64,000 nt of DNA, from the NCBI GenBank assembly GCA_913058345.1, contig CAJXQR010000010.1, positions 25,307-89,306 on the forward strand, given 5' to 3'. This stretch comes from an uncultured Gammaproteobacteria bacterium (GTDB lineage: Bacteria; Pseudomonadota; Gammaproteobacteria; Pseudomonadales; Porticoccaceae). The notes beneath the pieces were generated by a model. That model was not told the DNA's origin, did not search any database, and worked only from the letters and a program-made list of their open reading frames with translations. Below, piece by piece: positions 18,471 to 28,602 of this stretch; the stretch's first letter is position 1; every line of letters begins with the position of its first letter. The position numbers and the translations under genes were made by a program.

Positions 18471-20549
18471 ATGCCTGATAAAACATTACCCGCGGACACG
18501 ACCTCCAATCCCCGCAAAATTCTTGTCACCAGTGCTCTGCCCTATGCCAACGGTGCGATTCACCTGGGGCATTTGGTGGAATATATTCAGACCGATATCT
18601 GGGTGCGCTTTCAAAAAGCGCGAGGCCACGAATGTTACTACGTCTGCGCCGATGATGCTCACGGAACGGCAATAATGTTAAAGGCTGAAGAGTTGGGCAT
18701 TACCCCAGAGGCTTTAATAGAACAGGTTAAAGCCGAACACGAAAAAGATTTCGCCGACTTCTTGATATGCTTCGACAATTACCACTCGACCCATGCCGAA
18801 GAAAATCAAGTATTTGCCAGCGAAATTTATTCCCGTCTCAAGAGCAATGGGCATATCGCCGAGCGTGAAATTACCCAGGCGTTTGACCCCGAAAAAAACC
18901 TCTTTCTTGCCGACCGCTACATCAAGGGCACCTGTCCCAAGTGTAACGCCGATGACCAGTACGGAGACAATTGTGAAGTCTGCGGCGCCACCTACGCGCC
19001 GACTGATTTGATCAACCCCAAGTCGGCCATCTCCGGGGCCACGCCCATTGAAAAAGAGTCCACTCACTATTTTTTCAAACTCCCTGAGTTTGAGGACTTT
19101 CTAACTGAGTGGACACGAGCGGGCCACGTCTCAAAAGAAATTGCCAACAAATTGGCCGAGTGGCTCGACGCCGGTTTGCAGGAATGGGACATCAGTCGCG
19201 ATGCCCCCTACTTTGGCTTTGAAATACCCGATGCCCCCGGCAAGTACTTCTACGTTTGGCTCGACGCGCCCATTGGTTATATGGCCAGCTTTAAAAATCT
19301 ATGTGAGCGCGAGGGCATCGATTTTGATACCTATTGGGCGAAGGATGCCGAGGCCGAGCTCTACCACTTTATTGGCAAAGACATCGTCAACTTCCACGCA
19401 CTGTTCTGGCCCGCCATGCTCTCCAGTGCCAATTTCCGCACGCCAACCAAGGTCTGTGTGCACGGATTTTTAACGGTCAATGGCAAGAAAATGTCGAAGT
19501 CTCGGGGCACTTTCATCAATGCCCGCAATTACCTCAACTTTTTAGAGCCAGAATATTTACGCTATTATTTTGCCGCTAAGCTGTCATCCAGCGTCGAAGA
19601 TCTCGACCTCAACCTCGATGACTTTATTCAGCGTGTCAACAGTGATGTCGTCGGCAAAGTAGTAAATATCGCCAGTCGCTGCGCCAAATTTGTTACCCGC
19701 GATGGCGATGCCACACTGGCCGCAAGTATCGGCGAACCCGAACTTTGGCAACAAGCCGTCGATGCCGGTGAACGTATCGCCGCACACTACGAAAACCGCG
19801 ACTTCGGCAAAGCCGTACGTGAAATCATGACCATCGCCGATGCCGCCAACGAATACATCGCCGCCAAAGAGCCATGGAAACTCGCCAAACAGGAAGGGGC
19901 GGAAGCCGAGGTACAGGCTGTATGCTCGCTGGGCATTAACCTGTTTCGCGTGCTGATGATTTATCTAAAACCTATTTTGCCCAACATGGCCGAGCAATCC
20001 CGCCTTTTCCTGAACGACCCTCTCCTTTGGAGCGATACTATCGAGCCTTTGCTCAACCACCGTATCGAAACGTTTAAGCCCATGGTCAAACGGGTAGAAA
20101 AGGATAAGGTCACCGCCATGGTGGAAGCGGGCATTCAAGCCCAGCCAGCCCCTGACACTGCAAAAACGGCAGCATCAAAACAAGCCGCCTCGACCGACTC
20201 GCCTTTAGCCGCCGAACCCCTGGCCGATGAAATCAGCTTCGACGACTTTATTAAGGTCGATTTGCGCGTCGCGCGCATTGTTGCCGCCAGCCACGTTGAA
20301 GGTGCCAGCAAATTATTACAGCTCACCCTCGATATTGGCGGCGAGACCCGCAAGGTGTTTTCCGGCATTAAGTCGTCCTATCAACCAGAACAACTTGAAG
20401 GGCGACTCACGGTGATGGTCGCCAATTTAGCGCCCCGTAAGATGCGCTTTGGTGTATCGGAAGGCATGGTACTGGCCGCAGGTGACGACGACGGTATTTA
20501 TCTACTCGAGCCCGACAGCGGTGCCCAGCCTGGACAGCGAGTGACCTAA
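18471..20549 (+). CDS. metG: Methionyl-tRNA synthetase
   Basis: This class I synthetase has about 692 residues. It shows HLGH (31-34), a zinc knuckle with C155/C158/C168/C171, and KMSKS (340-344). After an Ala-rich linker it carries a C-terminal tRNA-binding (EMAP-II/OB-fold) domain starting near [12 protein letters not shown]. Architecture and length match the dimeric E. coli/Pseudomonas enzyme. I chose ATG 18471; an in-frame TTG at 18441 adds ten unlikely residues. It is divergent from apbC, a conserved gammaproteobacterial pairing. Confidence 0.97.
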   Translation: MPDKTLPADTTSNPRKILVTSALPYANGAIHLGHLVEYIQTDIWVRFQKARGHECYYVCADDAHGTAIMLKAEELGITPEALIEQVKAEHEKDFADFLICFDNYHSTHAEENQVFASEIYSRLKSNGHIAEREITQAFDPEKNLFLADRYIKGTCPKCNADDQYGDNCEVCGATYAPTDLINPKSAISGATPIEKESTHYFFKLPEFEDFLTEWTRAGHVSKEIANKLAEWLDAGLQEWDISRDAPYFGFEIPDAPGKYFYVWLDAPIGYMASFKNLCEREGIDFDTYWAKDAEAELYHFIGKDIVNFHALFWPAMLSSANFRTPTKVCVHGFLTVNGKKMSKSRGTFINARNYLNFLEPEYLRYYFAAKLSSSVEDLDLNLDDFIQRVNSDVVGKVVNIASRCAKFVTRDGDATLAASIGEPELWQQAVDAGERIAAHYENRDFGKAVREIMTIADAANEYIAAKEPWKLAKQEGAEAEVQAVCSLGINLFRVLMIYLKPILPNMAEQSRLFLNDPLLWSDTIEPLLNHRIETFKPMVKRVEKDKVTAMVEAGIQAQPAPDTAKTAASKQAASTDSPLAAEPLADEISFDDFIKVDLRVARIVAASHVEGASKLLQLTLDIGGETRKVFSGIKSSYQPEQLEGRLTVMVANLAPRKMRFGVSEGMVLAAGDDDGIYLLEPDSGAQPGQRVT

Positions 20550-20573
20550 GCCTCTGGCAGAAGAAGCTTAGGC

Positions 20574-20633
20574 CTTCTGCGCCAATAATAGGTCTTCTGG
20601 CCCAATTAGAGATCCTCTGTGTCAATAAGAAGA
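20574..20633 (+). repeat. Three-unit 20-bp degenerate tandem repeat
   Basis: Three adjacent 20-bp units start at 20574, 20594 and 20614. They share the pattern YCTCTG or CTTCTG, then three variable bases, then CAAT and a purine-rich end. The repeat lies between metG and rsxA. The first unit also forms the right arm of a 7-bp hairpin, GCAGAAG/CTTCTGC (20557-20563 with 20574-20580). Confidence 0.55.
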
Positions 20634-20756
20634 TATACTGAAGCCGAAAAGGGATATTGCTAAATAGCCTAAAGACGCCCGGTTTTATTATTGAATGCAA
20701 GGGATCGAATCCCCGATAATATCGACTTTCCACCGCTAGATCGAACGGCAGACCCC

Positions 20757-21332
20757 ATGCAGGAATTTGCGCTTATTCTCGTTAGCTCGATACTGGTCAA
20801 TAATTTTGTGTTGGCGCAGTTTCTTGGCCTGTGCCCGTTTATGGGCGTCTCCAACAAACTCGAAACTGCCATCGGCATGGCCAGCGCCACGACCTTTGTC
20901 ATGACCCTGGCTGCTATTTCGAGTTATCTGGTCAATAGCTGGATACTCCAGCCCCTCGGTCTCGAGTATTTAAAGACTATCGCCTTTATTTTGGTCATTG
21001 CCGTGGTGGTGCAATTTACGCGCATGTTCATCGAAAAAACCAGTCCTCTGCTCTACCGTGTGCTCGGTGTTTTTCTGCCCCTCATTACCACCAACTGCGC
21101 AGTGCTGGGTGTCGCTCTGCAAAACACTGCTAAAAATCGCACTTTCTTTGAAGCCAGCCTCTACGGTTTTGGCGCCGCCCTGGGCTTTTCCCTGGTACTC
21201 ATCCTCTTTTCTGCGCTGCGCGAACGCCTTTCGGTTGCCGACGTGCCCCAGCCTTTTCAGGGTGCCGCCATTGGTATGATTACTGCTGGCCTCATGTCTT
21301 TAGCCTTCATGGGCTTTGCCGGTTTAGTGTAA
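20757..21332 (+). CDS. rsxA: Electron transport complex subunit RsxA/RnfA
   Basis: This 191-aa integral membrane subunit of the Rnf/Rsx complex has six predicted helices and the paired segments [15 protein letters not shown] and [14 protein letters not shown]. The Cys residues in these half-repeats are implicated in a membrane-embedded iron-sulfur site. I chose ATG 20757 because the product then matches the family N-terminus; upstream in-frame residues are not family-like. It begins the rsxABCDGE operon. The complex couples ferredoxin-NAD oxidoreduction to ion movement, or in E. coli keeps SoxR reduced. Confidence 0.96.
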   Translation: MQEFALILVSSILVNNFVLAQFLGLCPFMGVSNKLETAIGMASATTFVMTLAAISSYLVNSWILQPLGLEYLKTIAFILVIAVVVQFTRMFIEKTSPLLYRVLGVFLPLITTNCAVLGVALQNTAKNRTFFEASLYGFGAALGFSLVLILFSALRERLSVADVPQPFQGAAIGMITAGLMSLAFMGFAGLV

Positions 21333-21356
21333 TGGGGCGTCTAATGGCTGTATTGA

Positions 21357-22016
21357 ATGACTGAAATGTCCTCACTAGAACTTTTGTTAACCGCTGTCAT
21401 CGCCTTAGTGGCCTTGGCGACGGTGTTTGGCGTGATACTGGGCTACGCTGCCGTCACCTTTAAAGTTGAAGGCAACCCCCTGGCGGAACAAATCGACGCC
21501 CTACTACCACAAACCCAATGCGGTAACTGCGGCTATCCAGGCTGCAAGCCCTACGCCCAGGCCATCGTCGACGGTGAAGCCATCAACAAGTGCCCGCCCG
21601 GTGGCCAGGCGACGATTGACGCCCTGGCCAATTTACTCGACGTGCCCGCCCCGGAGCTCGATGCTGAACACGGCGAAGAGGCCGACGTGAAAAGCGTCGC
21701 CTATATTCGCGAAGACGAGTGCATCGGATGCACCAAATGCATACAGGCCTGCCCGGTCGATGCCATCCTGGGCGCCGCTAAATTAATGCACACCGTCATC
21801 GCCGATGAGTGCACCGGCTGTGATCTTTGTGTCGAGCCCTGCCCGGTGGATTGTATTGACATGTTGCCCGTACCCCAGACACTCGCTGACTGGCACTGGC
21901 AAACCCCATTGACGCCAGCTCAACGTTTTGCGGGCAACAATCACAGCGACTATCCCAACGCTAATCTTATCGCCACTGATCGCGGCTTAGATGACACTGA
22001 GGATCACGCCGCATGA
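21357..22016 (+). CDS. rsxB: Electron transport complex subunit RsxB/RnfB
   Basis: This 219-aa ferredoxin-like subunit has an N-terminal membrane anchor (about 8-30), a four-Cys domain (C55, C58, C63, C79) for one 4Fe-4S cluster, and two classical 4Fe-4S ferredoxin motifs ([12 protein letters not shown] and [12 protein letters not shown]). It is the electron entry module of the Rnf complex. Its stop overlaps rsxC by 4 nt. An alternative ATG lies three codons in. Confidence 0.97.
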   Translation: MTEMSSLELLLTAVIALVALATVFGVILGYAAVTFKVEGNPLAEQIDALLPQTQCGNCGYPGCKPYAQAIVDGEAINKCPPGGQATIDALANLLDVPAPELDAEHGEEADVKSVAYIREDECIGCTKCIQACPVDAILGAAKLMHTVIADECTGCDLCVEPCPVDCIDMLPVPQTLADWHWQTPLTPAQRFAGNNHSDYPNANLIATDRGLDDTEDHAA

Positions 22017-24172
22017 GTAAAATCTGGGATATTCACGGTGGTATTCACCCCGCGGAAAATAAGCAGCAGTCACTGACAGGCCCTCTTCAAGCCGTATCGC
22101 TGCCAGACTCACTCATATTGCCGTTAAGCCAGCATATCGGCGTACCCGCCTCCCCCGTGGTCAGCGTTGGCGACAAGGTATTAAAAGGGCAATTAATAGC
22201 TGCCGCCAAGGGCTTTGTCAGTGCGCCGGTCCACGCACCTAGTTCTGGCATCATCAGCGCCATTGAAGAGCGGGCCGTGCCCCACGTCTCGGGTATGCAA
22301 GCCCCCTGTATTGTCATCGAAACTGATGGCCATGACCGCTGGATAGAACACAGCGCAATTGCAGACTACCGCAAACAAACAGCCGCTGAGCTCGTAGCGA
22401 TCATCCGCGATGCCGGTATTACCGGACTCGGCGGCGCTGGCTTTCCCAGCGCCGTTAAACTCCAGCCTCAACAGGCCATCGACACCCTGATCATTAACGC
22501 CACTGAATGCGAACCCTATATCACCGCCGATGACCAGTTGATGCGCCAGCGTAGCGCAGACATTCTTATTGGCATCGACATCCTGGCGCATATTCTTGGT
22601 GACCCCGAGCGGGTCCTCATTGGCATTGAAGACAATAAGCCCGAGGCACAGGAAGCGCTCGCCAAGGCCCTCGCAGATAAGTCAGCCAATCGACACGGTC
22701 CTGTTATCGATGTTGTTGAATTCCCGACCAAATACCCCTCTGGTGGTGAAAAACAACTGATCCAAATTTTGACCGGCAAAGAAGTACCCAGCGGCAAGTT
22801 GCCCGCCGATTTAGGCATCGTTTGCCAGAACATTGGCACCACCTACGCCATCTATCGGGCGATTTGTCACGGCGAGCCACTCATATCCCGCATTACCACT
22901 GTCACTGGCAAAGCCTGCAACAAACCCGGCAATTTTGAGGTATTAATCGGCACCCCTGTTGCCCATTTGCTCGAACAAGCCGGATTTGATGACACTCTCT
23001 GCCCCCAATTAGTGATGGGCGGGCCGATGATGGGCTTCGCTCTGCCCAGTACCGCAGTGCCTGTTGTTAAAGCAACTAACTGCCTGCTCGCCACCACAGC
23101 AGAGGAAACCCCGGCCCTGCCACCGGCCCAGGCCTGTATTCGTTGCGGTCATTGCGCCGACGTTTGCCCGGCCAATTTGCTACCTCAACAGCTTTACTGG
23201 CATGCCCAGTCCAGGAACTACGAGCGCCTTGAAGCTCACCATTTAGGGGACTGTATTGAATGCGGCGCCTGTTCCTATGTCTGCCCCAGCAATATTCCTC
23301 TGGTGCAATACTATCGCGCAGCCAAGGGTGAAATACGCCTGATTAATGAAGAAAAACAGCAGTCGGATCGAGCGCGTATACGCTTTGAGCGCCATCAGGC
23401 GCGTATCGAGCAAGAGGAAAGAGACAAGGCCGCGAAACGCGAAGCACGCAAGCTGGCCGCAGAAGCCGCCAAGGCTAAACGCGAAACCGACGCTAAAACG
23501 GTTAGTACCGACACCAAGAATGCTAGCGCTGAAAAGGGCACGAGCGACCTGGATGTTGTACAGGCCGCAATGGCTCGTGTTGCGGCAAACAAAGCTTCAC
23601 CACAAGATCAACGCAAACGCTTTGAACGGGCCATTGAAACCACAGCAGCACGGCTCGCTAAAGCTGAACAGGCTCTTGAAGCCCTCATGAAAGACGCTAA
23701 GACCGATTGCACGAAAGAACAGCTCGCCCAGCGCGACCAACAACGCGCCAGCGTCGAGCAAGCCCGCCTGCGCCATCAGGAAGCCAAAAATAAACTGGCT
23801 GCCCTCGATGCTGACCAGGCCTCTGAGCAAGAGACAGAACCGGCATTAAAGGCTAACCGTAGTGATGATCCTGCCCTCGACCGTGCCGCCACCGCTATCG
23901 CCCGCGCACAAAAAAATGCGGCGGAACAAGCCTTAATGTCACCTCAGCAAAAATTGCAGCAGCTGCGCGACACGCTTGAAAAACGCCTGAGCAAAGCACA
24001 AGCTCGACTGGCCCAGGCCAAGAGTGAAGACAGTGATCAGCTGGAAGCCTTTGGTAATGCTGTCGCCATTTTGAACGAAAAAATTAAAGCAGCAGATCTT
24101 GAGCTCGCCGCTTTTGATCAATCCCGTCCGCCTGCCAATAAGCAAACGGAAAAAAGTGAGGAAACGCAGTAA
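22013..24172 (+). CDS. rsxC: Electron transport complex subunit RsxC/RnfC
   Basis: This 719-aa peripheral subunit binds NADH and FMN (GLGGAGFP glycine-rich loop near residue 142) and carries two 4Fe-4S motifs ([12 protein letters not shown] and [12 protein letters not shown], about 376-425). After residue 450 it has a long Ala/Lys/Glu/Gln-rich extension that should form coiled coils. Such extensions are common in gammaproteobacterial RnfC and vary in length. It overlaps rsxB by 4 nt and rsxD by 1 nt. Confidence 0.96.
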   Translation: MSKIWDIHGGIHPAENKQQSLTGPLQAVSLPDSLILPLSQHIGVPASPVVSVGDKVLKGQLIAAAKGFVSAPVHAPSSGIISAIEERAVPHVSGMQAPCIVIETDGHDRWIEHSAIADYRKQTAAELVAIIRDAGITGLGGAGFPSAVKLQPQQAIDTLIINATECEPYITADDQLMRQRSADILIGIDILAHILGDPERVLIGIEDNKPEAQEALAKALADKSANRHGPVIDVVEFPTKYPSGGEKQLIQILTGKEVPSGKLPADLGIVCQNIGTTYAIYRAICHGEPLISRITTVTGKACNKPGNFEVLIGTPVAHLLEQAGFDDTLCPQLVMGGPMMGFALPSTAVPVVKATNCLLATTAEETPALPPAQACIRCGHCADVCPANLLPQQLYWHAQSRNYERLEAHHLGDCIECGACSYVCPSNIPLVQYYRAAKGEIRLINEEKQQSDRARIRFERHQARIEQEERDKAAKREARKLAAEAAKAKRETDAKTVSTDTKNASAEKGTSDLDVVQAAMARVAANKASPQDQRKRFERAIETTAARLAKAEQALEALMKDAKTDCTKEQLAQRDQQRASVEQARLRHQEAKNKLAALDADQASEQETEPALKANRSDDPALDRAATAIARAQKNAAEQALMSPQQKLQQLRDTLEKRLSKAQARLAQAKSEDSDQLEAFGNAVAILNEKIKAADLELAAFDQSRPPANKQTEKSEETQ

Positions 24173-25242
24173 TGGCTCGCCCTCGCAGTAGTTCACCCCA
24201 CACCCACAGCCCTCGTTCAACCCAGTGGCTGATGCTACAAGTACTGGTCGCAACAGTTCCCGGCTTGATTGTGCTTACGCGCCTTTTTGGTATCGGCACC
24301 CTGCTCAATATTCTGATTGCCAGCGTCACCGCCATTGTCTGTGAAGCGGCAATTCTGAAACTGCGCAAGCGGCCCATTGGCTTTTATCTGCGCGATTACA
24401 GCGCTTTGGTCACCGCTGTCTTACTCGGCCTCGCCCTGCCACCCCTGGCCCCCTGGTGGCTAACCGTCACCGGCACGGCCTTTGCCATTATTATTGCCAA
24501 ACATCTTTACGGAGGTATGGGTTACAACCCCTTTAATCCAGCAATGATCGGCTATGTCGTCTTGTTGATTTCCTTTCCCCTGCAAATGAGCGCCTGGCTC
24601 GCCCCCGCGGGACTGTTGACCGATGGGCCTCCAGCGGCGGCACCTGACTTCATGACCTCCCTGCAGATAGTCTTCATGGGTAACTCCATCGACGGTTTTA
24701 CGGCAGCCACCCCCCTCGATGCTTTCAAACACAACAGCGGCCTACTCGTGGCCCAGTTTTACGAGCAGACACCTCAGTTCGCTCAGGGGCACTGGGCCGG
24801 ATTTGGTTGGGAATGGGTGAATATTGCGTTTCTTCTAGGTGGTATCTATCTACTGGCACGCAAGGTCTTCACCTGGCACGCGCCTGTGGGTATGCTCGCC
24901 GGCCTCTCAGTGATGGCGCTTTTTAATTACGACGGTGGCAGTTCAACCAGCCATGGCTCGATCCTTTTCCACCTGCTGAGTGGCGCGACCATGTTTGGCG
25001 CATTTTTTATTGTTACCGATCCGGTAACGTCCGCCACCAGTCACCGGGGACGATTCATTTACGGCGTCATGATTGGCGTCATTGTATTTCTTATACGCAG
25101 TTGGGGTAACTACCCTGACGCCCTTGCCTTTGCTGTACTACTGATGAATTTTGCCGCGCCCTTTATCGACTATTACACGCCACCGCGCACCTACGGTCAC
25201 AGCAAGTCTGGGACGATCATCCACCGCTCAAAGGAGGATTGA
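24172..25242 (+). CDS. rsxD: Electron transport complex subunit RsxD/RnfD
   Basis: This 356-aa membrane subunit is related to NqrB. It contains the covalent FMN attachment motif SGAT within LLSGATMFGAFFIVTDP in the C-terminal third, and the GGMGYNPFNPAMIGY segment. Multiple helices span the protein. Its start overlaps the rsxC stop by 1 nt. It works with RsxG and RsxE in the membrane core. Confidence 0.96.
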   Translation: MARPRSSSPHTHSPRSTQWLMLQVLVATVPGLIVLTRLFGIGTLLNILIASVTAIVCEAAILKLRKRPIGFYLRDYSALVTAVLLGLALPPLAPWWLTVTGTAFAIIIAKHLYGGMGYNPFNPAMIGYVVLLISFPLQMSAWLAPAGLLTDGPPAAAPDFMTSLQIVFMGNSIDGFTAATPLDAFKHNSGLLVAQFYEQTPQFAQGHWAGFGWEWVNIAFLLGGIYLLARKVFTWHAPVGMLAGLSVMALFNYDGGSSTSHGSILFHLLSGATMFGAFFIVTDPVTSATSHRGRFIYGVMIGVIVFLIRSWGNYPDALAFAVLLMNFAAPFIDYYTPPRTYGHSKSGTIIHRSKED

Positions 25243-25245
25243 AAG

Positions 25246-25953
25246 GTGGGCAACCAGCTGGAAAAATCCATGGGGTTAAATGGCAAGGTGCTCGGCCTGT
25301 TTGCGCTCGTCACCGCACTGCTACTTGCTGGCACTCACCTTGCCACCAAAGATAAAATTGCCGATTCGCAACGCCGCGCTGCACAAAAAGCCCTGCTTGA
25401 AATCATTCCAGAAGAACGCCACGATAACGATATCCTCACTGACACACTGAGTATCCCCCAACACTATTGGTCAACACTGGGCTTGAAAAAAGGCGGAGAG
25501 TTACACCTCGCTCGCAATAATGGTGAAGTATTTGCGCTCATCGTACCCGCCGTAGCACCAGACGGTTACAGCGGTGCCATTGAGATGATTGTCGGTATTA
25601 ATATGGACGGTAAAATTGCCGGCGTGAGGATACTTAATCACAATGAAACCCCTGGCCTGGGAGACAAAGTTGAACTGAAGAAAAGTTCCTGGGTGCTCAA
25701 TTTTAACGGCAAGTCTATCGGCTCACCGCCAGCGGCGCGCTGGAAAGTCAAAAAAGACAAGGGCGATTTCGATCAATTTACCGGCGCAACAATTACCCCC
25801 CGCGCTGTGGTGACTCAGGTGGCACGCACACTGCAATATTTTAGCGAAGACAAAGAGCGCATTCTCAAGGCCAGCCACCGTCAAGAAATACATAATACGC
25901 AAACCAACGACGACAATCAGGTCGAAGACAATACACTGGGAGCCGGATCATGA
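25246..25953 (+). CDS. rsxG: Electron transport complex subunit RsxG/RnfG
   Basis: This 235-aa subunit has one N-terminal membrane anchor (about 14-30) and an NqrC-like periplasmic FMN-binding domain. The flavinylation motif is [13 protein letters not shown] near the C-terminus, with the FMN-bearing Thr in TGAT. The start is GTG 25246, four bases after the rsxD stop, with an AGGAGG-like element inside the rsxD end. The last ~30 residues are polar and poorly conserved. It overlaps rsxE by 4 nt. Confidence 0.94.
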   Translation: MGNQLEKSMGLNGKVLGLFALVTALLLAGTHLATKDKIADSQRRAAQKALLEIIPEERHDNDILTDTLSIPQHYWSTLGLKKGGELHLARNNGEVFALIVPAVAPDGYSGAIEMIVGINMDGKIAGVRILNHNETPGLGDKVELKKSSWVLNFNGKSIGSPPAARWKVKKDKGDFDQFTGATITPRAVVTQVARTLQYFSEDKERILKASHRQEIHNTQTNDDNQVEDNTLGAGS

Positions 25954-26663
25954 GCGATGTCGCCTACGGTGAAATAAGCCGCAACGGTTTATGGAACAAC
26001 AATCCCGCATTGGTACAGTTGCTCGGGCTATGTCCTTTGCTGGCTGTCAGCGGTTCGGTCGTCAATGCTCTCGGCCTCGGTCTGGCCACCTTAGCGGTAC
26101 TGGTCGGCTCCAACATTGCCGTCTCTCTCATTCGCCACCAGGTTGGGGACGCTATTCGCACCCCGGCCTTTGTCATGATTATCGCAACTTTCACCACCTG
26201 TACTGAAATGCTGATGAAAGCATACACCTACGAGCTGTATCAAATTTTGGGGATTTTTATTCCACTCATCGTCACCAATTGTGCCATTCTCGGCCGCGCC
26301 GAAGCCTTTGCCAGCAAACAGCCTTTGCTACCCGCCGCTTTTGACGGATTGATGATGGGACTAGGTTTCGGTGCGGTACTACTGGTGCTCGGCGCCATTC
26401 GAGAAATTATAGGCAGTGGTACTTTGTTCGCCAATATGGACCTCTTATTTGGCCCCGTTGCCAGCAACTGGGGCTTTGAGCTATTCGGCGACGGTTACGG
26501 CTTTTTGGTAATGATCCTGCCACCCGGCGCCTTTCTGGTGACAGGTCTATTAATTGCCCTAAAAAACATCATTGATAGCCGCCAGCAAGCTCGACTGGCA
26601 AAAATTAAGACCGCGCCTCTTAAAGGCTCTAAACGAGTCAGGACGACGGGCGCCATCCAATAA
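25950..26663 (+). CDS. rsxE: Electron transport complex subunit RsxE/RnfE
   Basis: This 237-aa membrane subunit is homologous to RsxA, with the half-repeats [17 protein letters not shown] and [14 protein letters not shown]. It completes the six-gene operon. In many gammaproteobacteria nth (endonuclease III) follows, but here a minus-strand pterin dehydratase gene comes 47 bp later, so nth is absent from this locus. Confidence 0.96.
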   Translation: MSDVAYGEISRNGLWNNNPALVQLLGLCPLLAVSGSVVNALGLGLATLAVLVGSNIAVSLIRHQVGDAIRTPAFVMIIATFTTCTEMLMKAYTYELYQILGIFIPLIVTNCAILGRAEAFASKQPLLPAAFDGLMMGLGFGAVLLVLGAIREIIGSGTLFANMDLLFGPVASNWGFELFGDGYGFLVMILPPGAFLVTGLLIALKNIIDSRQQARLAKIKTAPLKGSKRVRTTGAIQ

Positions 26664-26710
26664 ACTTCGATCGAGCCTCTGTGCTTGACGGTCAGCCGTC
26701 TAACGAACAG

Positions 26711-27037
26711 TTAATCGAGCGACGCGAGCAATTTCTTCGCGAGAGGCTCCATTTTCCCAGCCAGCTCAAAATCGAGGTCGGTAATACCGTTGGCACTGTG
26801 GGTCAACAAATCGATCTCAACCACATTCCAGACATTGACCCACCGCGGGTGATGGTTCATTACCTCGCAAATGATGGCAGCCTGACTCATAAAACCGAAG
26901 GCATCAATAAAGTTCTTAAATTCATAGCGCCGCGACAATTTGCCATCGGCGACAACCCAGGGGCTCAGGGCTCCAGCATTTAACTGAGAGAGGCTTTGCT
27001 CGAGTTGATCCTGGTGCAGTACTGGCGGCTTGGTCAT
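26711..27037 (-). CDS. phhB: Pterin-4a-carbinolamine dehydratase
   Basis: This 108-aa enzyme recycles the tetrahydropterin used by aromatic amino acid hydroxylases. It shows the family signature: FKNFIDAFGFM, then the HHP-x-W-x-NVWN block, then LLTHSANGITDLD. I chose ATG 27037, which has AAAAAGGA about 8 nt upstream; an ATG three codons upstream sits too close to that element. No phhA (phenylalanine hydroxylase) is adjacent. A role in Moco or folate side reactions has been proposed for orphan members. Confidence 0.93.
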   Translation of the reverse strand: MTKPPVLHQDQLEQSLSQLNAGALSPWVVADGKLSRRYEFKNFIDAFGFMSQAAIICEVMNHHPRWVNVWNVVEIDLLTHSANGITDLDFELAGKMEPLAKKLLASLD

Positions 27038-27204
27038 CGTAGTCATCCTTTTTATGGGTAAAGAAACAATCGTTTTTTTTCTGGCAATCCTATTTCTGCT
27101 TTCATCAAATCTTAGTAGCGTAGGCCTGAACATATCTGGATTTCTTAAACGGGTAAAAACCCAGACTGGATACCGAGTGGCTAGCAAGCTAATGGCCGGT
27201 AAGC

Positions 27205-28494
27205 TTAGTCTCGACGATACAGCATCAGGTCATTGATACGATGATCAATCATGCCCACGACCTGTTCGTAGCGCTGGTCACCGGGACCGCCGTAACGACG
27301 CTCGAAGGCCATTTTACTGAGGTTTTCTTCAAGCCCATTAATGTCACCCATGAGCCGTGTATTGCCTCTGCCCTTCGCGAGCCTGGCTTGTAAAGCGCTT
27401 GCCGTAGCCACGGAGGACACCGCATGTTCTGCAAAATAGACGCCGGCCCTATCAGCGGCCAAATCTATAAAGCTAAAACCACTGCCACTGCTGGCATCAT
27501 CCATTTCTTTGCGTAGGCCTATGGCATTCGACATAGCCCCCCCGCCCGCAACAGTAAGTGCGGAAGACGTCATAAAATGCTTAACTAAATCTCTACGACC
27601 GTGGAGTCGTAACCGGGCCTTCTGTGGTTTTGGCCAGTCTCGCGCCTCTGGAATTAGCCGACTAAGCCCACCACCATTAGCATAGGCAGCCAGTACGATA
27701 ATAGCAGCTTTGTTTTCCGCCACAGGGTCGGCGCTTTTTGACCGCCTCTGAGCGAAGCGAAAAGTCGCTTCGACCAGATGGGTAAATGTCAGAGTTCTCC
27801 CCTGGCGCTCCACCTCTGAAACAAGAAACTGCTGATAGACCGCTAAGACGCGACGTTCGTCGCCAGTAACCAGGCGTCCACGCAAACGTTCGATCGAGTC
27901 GGCTCGCCATTGATAGGTAAGGGCGACATCTTTAGTGCCAATATCAAGCACACGTATCATTTTTTTCCCTTCTTGCACAAGCGAGAGGGCATCTATGTGC
28001 TCAATGACAATTTGTAGCACAGACTTAATCAAAGCAGAGGGGAGCGTCATCTGGCCGATATTCAAAGTCTGAATATTGACATCCTGTAGCCCGGCATCAC
28101 CCGAACTGCTACCAATGACAGCGTCAATGTTGAGATAGCGAGGTACCTGGGATTTATACGGCAAAAATGCGGATATATCCCAGGTACTTTTAAGTGCTAA
28201 CAGGCCCTCTTTAATACTCAATACAGCGTCAACAATATTCAGGCGATGGGCCAGATGATTCGCCAACAAGTTGAGCTCTTCTTCACTAAGGGTGATTGTT
28301 TTCGTCTCACCACTGCGTACGTTTTCCGATCTATGCTGACGTAAAATATGTTTCACGCGCTCGATATTCGCTGCGCTCAACGGGGCTTGCTCAGCCACTA
28401 GCGGTGAAGATTCTATGCATAGGGCGAACACCCCGAATATTCCAAGCAGCAGCAATAAGGGTATGGCAAAGCAGAGCCGAAACAACAGTGTCAT
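27205..28494 (-). CDS. Unknown membrane-anchored protein
   Basis: This 429-aa protein begins with a strong hydrophobic segment (about residues 4-25), so it is either secreted or anchored facing the periplasm. The remainder is soluble and helical in composition. A later block contains AAYANGGGLSRLIPEA, SALTVAGGGAMSNAIGLRKEMDD and FIDLAADRAGVYFAEHA. I recognise no enzyme motif or named domain. It has its own strand unit between phhB and ppsA. I believe it is a real gene because of its length, codon pattern and signal anchor. Confidence 0.75.
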   Translation of the reverse strand: MTLLFRLCFAIPLLLLLGIFGVFALCIESSPLVAEQAPLSAANIERVKHILRQHRSENVRSGETKTITLSEEELNLLANHLAHRLNIVDAVLSIKEGLLALKSTWDISAFLPYKSQVPRYLNIDAVIGSSSGDAGLQDVNIQTLNIGQMTLPSALIKSVLQIVIEHIDALSLVQEGKKMIRVLDIGTKDVALTYQWRADSIERLRGRLVTGDERRVLAVYQQFLVSEVERQGRTLTFTHLVEATFRFAQRRSKSADPVAENKAAIIVLAAYANGGGLSRLIPEARDWPKPQKARLRLHGRRDLVKHFMTSSALTVAGGGAMSNAIGLRKEMDDASSGSGFSFIDLAADRAGVYFAEHAVSSVATASALQARLAKGRGNTRLMGDINGLEENLSKMAFERRYGGPGDQRYEQVVGMIDHRINDLMLYRRD

Positions 28495-28602
28495 CGGCTT
28501 AGTGTCTCACACAACTCGCCGCTTTATGAAGACATGACAGGCCAATTGTGCCCAGTTTTACTTGAGCACGAGAGAAGCTAAGCCTTTCTCAAACATCATT
28601 CT

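Noticed and set aside
20698..20722. T-arm-like segment GGGATCGAATCCC suggesting a tRNA 3' end
   Set aside because: The loop lacks the conserved TTC, and no acceptor, anticodon or D arm can be placed around it.
26681..26983. 100-codon plus-strand frame after rsxE
   Set aside because: It is antisense to phhB, whose family signature is unambiguous.
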